This document shows positions 6,732 through 12,210 of a DNA stretch of 12,210 bases, one piece after another. Source of the DNA: an uncultured Clostridia bacterium (GTDB taxonomy: Bacteria > Bacillota > Clostridia > Oscillospirales > Ruminococcaceae); contig CAMWRN010000049.1 of the NCBI GenBank assembly GCA_947176675.1, forward strand, positions 1-12,210, read 5' to 3'. The position numbers and the translations under genes were made by a program. The stretch's first letter is position 1. Each line of letters opens with the position of its first letter. The notes under the pieces are model-generated. The model searched no databases. It saw only the letters and a program-made list of their open reading frames with translations, and was not told the origin of the DNA.

Positions 6732-6801
6732 ATATGACAACTCCCTTTAGAAAGTTAAAAATTAAGAGGCAAGAGATACTCTCTATGCGACATTTATAAT
6801 A

Positions 6802-6830
6802 ATTATACACTAAATTTTTCTGCAAGTAAA
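6802..6830 (-). promoter_or_regulatory. SigA promoter of the pul-pnp-phosphoesterase operon
   Basis: On the minus strand TATAAT (6802-6807) is perfect and TTTACT (6825-6830) matches the -35 at four of six positions, 17 bases apart. Transcription would start near 6795, giving a leader of about 65 bases. No catabolite or purine riboswitch structure was recognised. Confidence 0.65.
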
Positions 6831-6895
6831 TACCGCTATTTAACAAAATATCTGTTAATGTTATGTGCACTTGGCACAACAGAAATTCTCCGCCA

Positions 6896-6924
6896 TTGAC
6901 ATTTTTGTGCAGTTTTGATATAAT
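6896..6924 (+). promoter_or_regulatory. Strong SigA promoter of the lipoprotein-GH5 operon
   Basis: TTGACA (6896-6901) and TATAAT (6919-6924) are both perfect, 17 bases apart, and the -10 has a TGn extension (TGATATAAT). Transcription should begin near 6931. This rules out coding starts upstream of that point. Confidence 0.92.
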
Positions 6925-6955
6925 TAATGTGTATTTTAAAATGGGGGAATTATAT

Positions 6956-9058
6956 GTGAAGCATAAATTTTTAAGTTTGGCTGCTGCCGTCTCGGCGATC
7001 GTTTTTTCGGGGTGTACTCAAACTCCTGCCGGCACGCTGGAAGATATGAGCATTACCGCTGCGGAAACATCGGTGCAAAACTCTGCAAGCGTTTCCGGAA
7101 CGGAGGGGGAAACGACCGTGGAAACCACGACAGAAGCGGAAGCTGCCGCGGAAGACAGTAACGAACCCGAATACACCGAAGTCTCCGAGGGAAACGAATT
7201 CATCGACTATGAATTTATCGAGGACTATCAAGGCACTGTCGACATAGGCGAGCTTGCGGACAAGGCTGTGTCTTTCATGAAAGAGAGCGAACAGTACAAA
7301 AGAAGCGCGGACAGCGTTGAAAGCTTTACTAAGGAGGGCTTGCTGAAAAATCCCGACATAGCCTATAATTTGGAGGAAGCCGAAAGGCGTTCCGCGGAAT
7401 TTGCCGAGTACATATCGGACGGCGTTATTGAACCAAAGGTTGCGGTTGCGTATCCTGCCGACTATGACGGCAACGGCAGTACCGAAACGTTTATCATAAT
7501 TAAAATGCCATATTCACCCCTCGGCTTAAGGGACGGACTTGTAACTGTCCGCGATTTTGTCATTTTCGCAGACAGGGACGGCAATATGAAAATTCTTGAC
7601 GAGACCTGCAATATGTACCCCGTTCAGTTTCTTGATTACGGCAGCTTTAAGCAGATAGCCATAGGCGGCGACGGTATGGCGGGCGTTGAGGCTCATACCG
7701 TTCTTTACGGCGTTAAGGACGGCAAGGTCGAAAAGCTTTACGGCGACAGGTGCAGCTTTGCCAAGGAGGACTGTTTCCTTTCGACTTTCGGCTGGCAGGG
7801 CAGAGGAGATTTTATGTACTACGACACGGTTGCCCGTGAGTACCGCGTTATAGACGGCGTTGATGTGAAAATCGACGATATTCGGGCTATGGATACCGAA
7901 AACAGTCTTGCGGATATTATGGACAGCAATTTTTTGGCGTGTCAGCTTATCGGCGGAAAATATTACTGCTTTATAACTGGCATGATGGACTGGGGTACAA
8001 TTTACACATACGACAACGGCAGCTTTACGCTTATTGAGGACTCAAACGTGAGAATATCGTTAAACTTAAACCTATACGAACTGAAAGAAGTCGTTAATAT
8101 TGATATCGAACAGGCTCTCGCAAATATGAAGCCGCCCCTAAAACCATTTGCTAAAGTCTCCGAGGGAAACGAATTCATCGACTATGAATTTATCGAGGAC
8201 TATCAAGGCACGACAGATATAGGGGTACTGGCGGCGGGAGCTGTGGAGTTCCTTACCGAGAGTGAGTATTACGCCGAAAGCACCGAAAACATCGGGGAGT
8301 TTACCGACGACATATTCAAAAAATATTTTGACGAAGCGGGAAATATCCTGCCGCGCCTGCAAACTGCCTACCCCGAAGATTACGACGGAGACGGAAGCAC
8401 GGAAACCTTTATAATTGTGGATATGCCCTATATGGTCGGGAAAGTCCCCGCCGAGCGGAGCTTTCTTATCTTCGCAGACAGCAGGGGGAATATGACCCTG
8501 CTTAACGATGCGAGTGCACTATATCCGACAACTCTTCTTGATTACGGAGACTTCAAACAGCTTGCGTTCGGCGGCAAAGGTGTTGTTGGAATGGACGATC
8601 ACACTCTGCTGTACAGCGTTGAAAACGGCGAAGCAAAAGAACTTTTCAATATTCGCGGCGATTTTTACAAAAGCAACTGCTTTCTGTCCGCGTTCAGCTG
8701 GCAGAGCAGCGGGGCATTTATGTACTACGATACCGTTGCGCGCGAATATCGGGCCATCGACGGAAATACCATTCCTATCGAAAAATTAAAGGAAATGGAT
8801 TCAACCAACGCCCTGTCCGAATTTTATGAATGGTATGACGAAAATGGTTTTCTGTTTGCAAAACTGATTGGCGGCAGATATTATGTTCTTGAAAGCAGCG
8901 TTATGGATTCGGGAACGGTTTATCTATATGAAAACGACGAGTTTATTCAAACCGAGGAATGCTCTCATGTACGCAATAACCACTTCGACAGAATAATACC
9001 GAAAGTCACCGACATCGACATCAACAAAGCAATTGCGGAAATGAAATCCGTAAAATAA
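6956..9058 (+). CDS. Lipoprotein with two homologous about 300-residue units
   Basis: A 700-residue exported lipoprotein of unknown function. A basic N-terminus and hydrophobic core lead to FSGC, with lipidated Cys20, then a Ser/Thr/Glu-rich linker to about residue 72. Two related units follow, starting at Val76 and Val401. Each opens with VSEGNEFIDYEFIEDYQGT and holds an acidic YPxDYDGxGSTETFI loop (near 166 and 472) resembling calcium loops of FG-GAP or EF-hand type. Each then has FLIFAD, a LDYGxFKQ block, FMYYDTVAREYRxIDG, and an IDIxxAxAxMK ending. The units are clearly diverged except for an exact 58-bp match at their heads. GTG at 6956 is chosen because the promoter (6896-6924) excludes earlier starts and GGGGGA at 6943-6948 is 7 bases away. 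It is co-transcribed with a GH5 lipoprotein 23 bases downstream, so glycan binding or sensing at the surface is possible. Confidence 0.88.
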   Translation: MKHKFLSLAAAVSAIVFSGCTQTPAGTLEDMSITAAETSVQNSASVSGTEGETTVETTTEAEAAAEDSNEPEYTEVSEGNEFIDYEFIEDYQGTVDIGELADKAVSFMKESEQYKRSADSVESFTKEGLLKNPDIAYNLEEAERRSAEFAEYISDGVIEPKVAVAYPADYDGNGSTETFIIIKMPYSPLGLRDGLVTVRDFVIFADRDGNMKILDETCNMYPVQFLDYGSFKQIAIGGDGMAGVEAHTVLYGVKDGKVEKLYGDRCSFAKEDCFLSTFGWQGRGDFMYYDTVAREYRVIDGVDVKIDDIRAMDTENSLADIMDSNFLACQLIGGKYYCFITGMMDWGTIYTYDNGSFTLIEDSNVRISLNLNLYELKEVVNIDIEQALANMKPPLKPFAKVSEGNEFIDYEFIEDYQGTTDIGVLAAGAVEFLTESEYYAESTENIGEFTDDIFKKYFDEAGNILPRLQTAYPEDYDGDGSTETFIIVDMPYMVGKVPAERSFLIFADSRGNMTLLNDASALYPTTLLDYGDFKQLAFGGKGVVGMDDHTLLYSVENGEAKELFNIRGDFYKSNCFLSAFSWQSSGAFMYYDTVAREYRAIDGNTIPIEKLKEMDSTNALSEFYEWYDENGFLFAKLIGGRYYVLESSVMDSGTVYLYENDEFIQTEECSHVRNNHFDRIIPKVTDIDINKAIAEMKSVK
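7179..7236 (+). repeat. Direct repeat copy 1 (58 bp, exact)
   Basis: Identical over 58 bases to 8154-8211, 975 bases downstream and in the same reading frame. It encodes the shared head of the two lipoprotein units, residues about 76-94. Confidence 0.95.
8154..8211 (+). repeat. Direct repeat copy 2 (58 bp, exact)
   Basis: Identical over 58 bases to 7179-7236. The sequence on both sides of it differs clearly from that around copy 1, although the protein units stay homologous. Confidence 0.95.
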
Positions 9059-9081
9059 ATTATTGTAAAGGAGAATAACTT

Positions 9082-10233
9082 ATGAAAAAACAAAAGCTCT
9101 GCGGAATATTTATTTCTGCGGTAATAATGGCGGGACTTCTGACCTCCTGCGGAAACAAGGACGAAGGACCTACCGCCCCGGACGATACCCAACCCGAAAT
9201 CCAAACCTCCGCCGAGGAGGAGATCAGTCCCAAGGTCACTGTTGAAGGAACGAAATTCATGGTAGGAGACAAGGAACTGTGGATCAACGGCGTAAACACT
9301 CCTTGGGAATACTGGAACGATTTCGGCGGCAGCTTCGACCCCACATTCTGGGACAGCCACTTCTCCGACCTCCACGATATCGGAGTAAATGCCGTCCGCG
9401 TATGGATGAACTGCGATTCCATGGTAAGCATAAAGCTTAAACCCTCCGGCGAGGTAAGAGAAGTCACCGAGCAGCACTGGACGGACATAGACCAGCTCTT
9501 TGAAATTGCCGAAAAGCATCAGATCTATCTTATGCCAACCCTTATTTCCTTTGACCACTGCAAGAGCGGTCAGTACAAGGACAGATGGCGCGCTGTCATC
9601 ACCGATGAGACCGCTATGAAAAGCTATGTTGACAACTACGTCAAGCCCTTTGCAGAGCGTTACGGCGATAACGAATGGCTGCTTGGCATCGACCTTATGA
9701 ACGAACCCGACTGGGTACACGAGAACGAGGAGTGCGGACGACTTCCCCTTGAAGACCTGTCCAAGTTCTTTGCCAACTGCACTGCGGGTATCCACGAGGT
9801 AAATCCCGACACACTCGTTACCGTTGGAATGGGCATGATAAAGTACAACTCCGACGCAGGCGGAAGCCGTATCCAAAATATCGTTTCCGACGAGGTAATG
9901 ACAGGCTATGCAGGAGAAAACGCATGTCTGGACTTCTATACTCCCCACTACTACGATTGGATGAACAGCAGCGGCCTGGGATGTGCATTTGAGTCTTCTC
10001 CCACGGATTACGGTCTGGACGGCACAAAGCCAGCTTTCCTCGGCGAGATAGGCACATCAACTCCTCTCAAGGACGTGTACCAAAAGTGCTACGATCTGGG
10101 CTGGAACGGTGTTATGATGTGGTGCTCAAACAACGGGGCGGAGCATGCCGACAACTGGGACGACATTGCTGCCGCCACACAAAATATGGAAACTGTGGCA
10201 GGTGACAAAGTGTTCCCCTTGGGCAAGAATTAA
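9082..10233 (+). CDS. Lipid-anchored glycoside hydrolase family 5 enzyme
   Basis: A 383-residue exported lipoprotein with a GH5-type TIM barrel, likely an endo-acting beta-mannanase or beta-glucanase; the subfamily cannot be decided by eye. The signal ends in LTSC with Cys23. An acidic Pro/Glu linker leads to about residue 50, and the catalytic domain fills the rest. The acid/base Glu208 lies in LMNEPDW (205-211), and the likely nucleophile Glu322 in FLGEIG (319-324); other barrel marks are WINGVNTPWEYW (67-78), AVRVWMN (104-110), TPHYYDW (287-293) and the conserved Trp347 in MMWCSNN. There is no carbohydrate-binding module or dockerin, so it works singly at the membrane. AAAGGAG (9067-9073) is 8 bases before the ATG, and the gene is 23 bases after the duplicated lipoprotein, so it is in the same operon. 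No clear terminator follows. Confidence 0.88.
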   Translation: MKKQKLCGIFISAVIMAGLLTSCGNKDEGPTAPDDTQPEIQTSAEEEISPKVTVEGTKFMVGDKELWINGVNTPWEYWNDFGGSFDPTFWDSHFSDLHDIGVNAVRVWMNCDSMVSIKLKPSGEVREVTEQHWTDIDQLFEIAEKHQIYLMPTLISFDHCKSGQYKDRWRAVITDETAMKSYVDNYVKPFAERYGDNEWLLGIDLMNEPDWVHENEECGRLPLEDLSKFFANCTAGIHEVNPDTLVTVGMGMIKYNSDAGGSRIQNIVSDEVMTGYAGENACLDFYTPHYYDWMNSSGLGCAFESSPTDYGLDGTKPAFLGEIGTSTPLKDVYQKCYDLGWNGVMMWCSNNGAEHADNWDDIAAATQNMETVAGDKVFPLGKN

Positions 10234-10300
10234 GCCTTTACAGAACAAATTATGAACGATTTTTTTGTATAGTATTGCTATAGAAACCCCCTTGTTTTTA

Positions 10301-10309
10301 TGGTATAAT
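10301..10309 (+). promoter_or_regulatory. Extended -10 promoter of the 59-residue protein gene
   Basis: TGGTATAAT gives a perfect -10 with the TGn extension; no good -35 lies 16-18 bases upstream. It would start transcription about 25 bases before the ATG at 10341. Confidence 0.6.
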
Positions 10310-10340
10310 TACAAAAGATTGTTTAAAAGGAGATGCTGTT

Positions 10341-10520
10341 ATGATTTTACTCTATGAAAAAATTTACAGACAGAAGCAGGAGCAGTACAAGCTTGACGGC
10401 GACCTGCACGCATTCAACAAGTTTATTTCGGAAGCTCACGACTTCCAGTTCGCAGTCATGACAAAGAAAATACCCGAGAACGAATACGCTGAATGGCTCA
10501 ACGCCCAATGTGCATCTTAA
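10341..10520 (+). CDS. 59-residue hypothetical protein
   Basis: Not recognised. The frame starts MILLYEKIYRQKQ and ends in WLNAQCAS before TAA (10518-10520). It is charged and soluble, probably helical, with a central HAFNKFISEAHDFQF stretch; there is no signal peptide, membrane helix or Cys-pair motif. The evidence that it is a real gene is strong for its size: AAGGAG at 10327-10332 lies 8 bases before the ATG, an extended -10 promoter is just upstream, and a clear intrinsic terminator follows about 28 bases after the stop. This makes it an independent transcription unit between the GH5 gene and the kinase-like gene. Its length falls below common gene-finder cut-offs, so it may be missed in other annotations. 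A role cannot be suggested from sequence. Confidence 0.75.
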   Translation: MILLYEKIYRQKQEQYKLDGDLHAFNKFISEAHDFQFAVMTKKIPENEYAEWLNAQCAS

Positions 10521-10547
10521 CAGCATTTTCCCTTAAATAAATAATTT

Positions 10548-10585
10548 CTCCCTGCATTCACATTGCGGGGAGTTTTTATTTTGTT
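10548..10585 (+). terminator. Intrinsic terminator after the 59-residue protein gene
   Basis: CTCCCTGCA (10548-10556) pairs with TGCGGGGAG (10564-10572) through nine pairs, one of them G-U, around a 7-base loop. TTTTTATTTTGTT follows at once. This is a classic rho-independent signal and may also end GH5 read-through. Confidence 0.92.
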
Positions 10586-10622
10586 CCGTTTGTCATAGTG
10601 CTGAAATATTTTTAACATTGTG

Positions 10623-10651
10623 TTGACTTTTTTGTTAATAAGATATATAAT
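10623..10651 (+). promoter_or_regulatory. SigA promoter of the cytidylate-kinase-like gene
   Basis: TTGACT (10623-10628, five of six matches) and a perfect TATAAT (10646-10651) lie 17 bases apart. Transcription would start near 10658, about 50 bases before the ATG at 10708. Confidence 0.85.
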
Positions 10652-10707
10652 TATATCAGAGCGATAAGCTTTGCAACTTACTTCACTTGAAAGGAATGAT
10701 CAACTTC

Positions 10708-11310
10708 ATGAATAAGATAATTACCATAGGCAGACAGTTCGGCAGCGGCGGACGTGAAGTCGGCGAAAAACTTGCCGAAAAGTTAGGATACGCTTTTTAC
10801 GACAACAAGCTGATCGCAATGGCTGCGGAAAAAAGCGGAATGAGCCACGCCGCTCTTACTGACGCAGATGAGAAAGCCGCCAATCCTTGGCTGTACGCGG
10901 CGATGAGTCAGACCGGTCAGGCAAGCTTCGGACTAAATATTTCCACAAACGACGCGCTCTATACCATTCAGGCGCAGATAATCCGCGAGATTGCCAAATC
11001 GGAGAATGCCGTTATTGTGGGACGCTGCTCCGACTATGTCCTCAAAGACGAGGAAGTTGACCTGCTGAACGTTTACATTTACGCACCCACAGAAGCGCGG
11101 ATAAAGCGTGTTCTGGAGCGTGAGAACGTCTCCACCGAACAGCAGGCTCTTCAGATGATGAAGCGTCACGACAAGCAGCGCAAGCTTTACTACGACTTCT
11201 ACACCGACCGCAAGTGGGCAGCTCACGAGAACTATCACCTCACCTTGAACAGCGACAAATTCGGCATTGAGGGAACGGCAAACATTATTGCCGCCGCCAT
11301 TTCAAAGTAA
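10708..11310 (+). CDS. Cytidylate kinase-like family protein
   Basis: A 200-residue cytoplasmic P-loop kinase-like protein. The motif GRQFGSGGREVG (8-19) is the Walker A loop in the form seen in the Cytidylate_kin_2 (PF13189) group, with FYDNKLI (30-36), VIVGRCSDYVLKD (102-114) and the arginine-rich RIKRVLERE and KRHDKQRKLYYDFYTDRKW (152-170) as the lid and C-terminal part. These proteins are widespread in Clostridia but differ from canonical CMP kinase (Cmk); the real substrate of the group is unsettled, so CMP phosphorylation is only a suggestion. The ATG at 10708 is preferred over an upstream ATG (10696) and TTG (10687) because the family begins at MNKIITI and those starts overlap or abut the AAAGGA SD site (10690-10695). 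It is monocistronic with a strong promoter and terminator. Confidence 0.9.
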   Translation: MNKIITIGRQFGSGGREVGEKLAEKLGYAFYDNKLIAMAAEKSGMSHAALTDADEKAANPWLYAAMSQTGQASFGLNISTNDALYTIQAQIIREIAKSENAVIVGRCSDYVLKDEEVDLLNVYIYAPTEARIKRVLERENVSTEQQALQMMKRHDKQRKLYYDFYTDRKWAAHENYHLTLNSDKFGIEGTANIIAAAISK

Positions 11311-11324
11311 AAAAGCTAAAAGAA

Positions 11325-11348
11325 AAAGGGTACCTTTCGGTACCCTTT
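11325..11348. terminator. Bidirectional intrinsic terminator
   Basis: Perfect 10-bp arms AAAGGGTACC (11325-11334) and GGTACCCTTT (11339-11348) enclose a TTTC loop. T-rich sequence follows in both directions: TTGTTTTGTT on the plus side and TTCTTTT on the minus side. It serves the convergent kinase-like gene and the secreted protein gene. Confidence 0.9.
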
Positions 11349-11378
11349 AATTGTTTTGTTATTCGCTATGTGAGAAAA

Positions 11379-12149
11379 TTACTTTCTCTTCTTAGCAACG
11401 ATAGCAGCAGCGCCGGCAACAGCCATTACGGAAACCATAACAGCAGCGGGAACGTTGCCTGTAGCAGCGGAAGTTGTAGCAGCTGTGTCAGCAACAGGTG
11501 CAGCGGGAGCATCGTCTGTTGCGGCAGGTGCCTCGTCGGCAGCAGGTGCTTCATCATCTGCGGGAGCAGCGTCAGCAGCAGGAGCAGCGCCTGTTGCTTC
11601 CTCGTAGGACTTGCCGTCCATGATCTCGGAAGCCTGAGCCTCGTCAACAACCTTCATAGCACCCTGAGGAGAACCTGCGGAAAGCTCAGCGGACTTGATG
11701 ATAACATCGTTTACCTGGAAGTAGAGACCTGCGCTCTCGTCCTCGTTGCCCTCAGCGTCAACATAGCCCTTGAACTCGGACCAAACAGACTCGGGAACTA
11801 CGAACTCTACAGTTGTCTGACCCTCTGCAAATACGAGGAATCCGTCGCCCTTTCTGATAGCGGTATCACTTGTAAGACCGTCTGTGATAGCGTCCCAAGA
11901 AACGCACATATTCATAGGCTTTGCGAGGTGGTTGTGAGTACCTACGAGGGGATCCTTTGTCTCAACGGTAAGAACAACCTTAACGTCGCCGCCGATAGCT
12001 TCAAACTCAGCCTTGGGAATGCCCTTGCTTGCACCCCATCCGCCGGGATATTCACTGTCGAGAGTAACTGCGGCAAATGCGTTGATAGCCGTCATAGAAA
12101 CAGCTACAGCTGCAGCCGCAACAGCTGCGAGAACTTTTCTGAACTTCAT
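11379..12149 (-). CDS. Secreted, C-terminally anchored surface protein with an Ala/Pro/Asp-rich stalk
   Basis: A 256-residue exported protein. A signal peptide (1-26, cleavage likely after AINAFA) leads to an ectodomain (about 28-160) with alternating polar and hydrophobic strands and Trp/Tyr-rich motifs such as EYPGGWG, MCVSWDAI and GLYFQVNDVIIKSAEL. The last recalls carbohydrate-binding beta-sandwich domains of ruminococcal proteins, a loose impression. A low-complexity stalk of repeated PAADEA-like units (about 188-225) follows, then TGNVP, a hydrophobic helix (about 234-252) and a basic KKRK end. This tail has sorting-signal architecture without a canonical LPXTG, so it may be a membrane anchor or an alternative sortase substrate. 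The ATG at 12147-12149 is chosen because GGAGG (12158-12162) is 7 bases away and the frame extension upstream overlaps it. A single-domain scaffold or glycan-binding role is possible but unproven. Confidence 0.82.
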   Translation of the reverse strand: MKFRKVLAAVAAAAVAVSMTAINAFAAVTLDSEYPGGWGASKGIPKAEFEAIGGDVKVVLTVETKDPLVGTHNHLAKPMNMCVSWDAITDGLTSDTAIRKGDGFLVFAEGQTTVEFVVPESVWSEFKGYVDAEGNEDESAGLYFQVNDVIIKSAELSAGSPQGAMKVVDEAQASEIMDGKSYEEATGAAPAADAAPADDEAPAADEAPAATDDAPAAPVADTAATTSAATGNVPAAVMVSVMAVAGAAAIVAKKRK

Positions 12150-12171
12150 AAAAATTTCCTCCAATTCTTTT

Positions 12172-12185
12172 GCAGATTTGTCTGC
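12172..12185 (-). promoter_or_regulatory. Small leader hairpin of the surface protein gene
   Basis: GCAGA and TCTGC arms enclose a 4-base loop just upstream of the SD site. It is probably part of the mRNA leader. No promoter can be assigned before the window ends at 12210. Confidence 0.25.
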
Positions 12186-12210
12186 TGTTTAAATATTTGC
12201 ACAATAATTA

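Noticed and set aside
5385..6737. Plus-strand frames of 185 and 258 codons opposite the pullulanase gene
   Set aside because: Shadows of the pullulanase reading frame; no SD or domain.
6863..6955. Upstream extension of the duplicated lipoprotein (ATG at 6863 or 6941)
   Set aside because: The promoter at 6896-6924 lies inside the extension. The signal peptide and SD fit the GTG at 6956.
9060..9488. 142-codon minus-strand frame
   Set aside because: Lies opposite the GH5 gene start and SD, with no supporting signals.
8965..9948. 327-codon minus-strand frame opposite the GH5 gene
   Set aside because: The plus-strand GH5 gene has lipobox, catalytic motifs and SD; the antisense frame has none of these.
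10234..10300. Terminator directly after the GH5 gene
   Set aside because: There is a run of T (10260-10266) but no inverted repeat before it; termination more likely occurs at 10548-10585.

Overview
The window looks like chromosomal DNA from a Gram-positive, plant-polysaccharide-using gut Clostridium relative, most likely Ruminococcus or another Oscillospiraceae. This is inferred from moderate GC content, strong SD sites, SigA-type promoters, Ser/Thr/Glu-rich lipoproteins, a cytoplasmic type I pullulanase, a lipid-anchored GH5 glycanase and an Ala/Pro-rich surface protein. No species marker is present, and no phage, IS or CRISPR module is visible.

Layout, left to right. (1) A short, possibly truncated lipoprotein gene on the minus strand (15-407). 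A 333-base gap follows, holding a putative argG terminator and a doubtful small membrane ORF. (2) argG on the minus strand (741-1970), behind a near-consensus promoter. (3) Upstream of that promoter are an AT-rich inverted repeat and then about 180 bp of back-to-back GC-rich hairpins, which look like an interspersed structured repeat. (4) A ribbon-helix-helix gene (minus) and an 89-residue protein gene (plus) diverge from a control region with repeated half-sites. (5) A tight minus-strand operon: pullulanase, then purine nucleoside phosphorylase, then a membrane-anchored metallophosphoesterase. (6) A plus-strand pair: a 700-residue lipoprotein made of two homologous units joined by a perfect 58-bp direct repeat, then a GH5 lipoprotein. 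(7) A 59-residue protein gene with its own promoter and terminator. (8) A cytidylate-kinase-like gene with its own promoter, facing a secreted C-terminally anchored protein gene across a shared bidirectional terminator.

Functional reading. The core metabolic genes (argG, pul, pnp, kinase-like) are conventional. The surface layer is more specific: a GH5 enzyme co-transcribed with a duplicated lipoprotein suggests cell-surface glycan capture or hydrolysis, while the pullulanase has no export signal and so probably debranches imported or storage alpha-glucan. The least explained parts are the hairpin array at 2148-2325, the divergent RHH locus and the duplicated lipoprotein.
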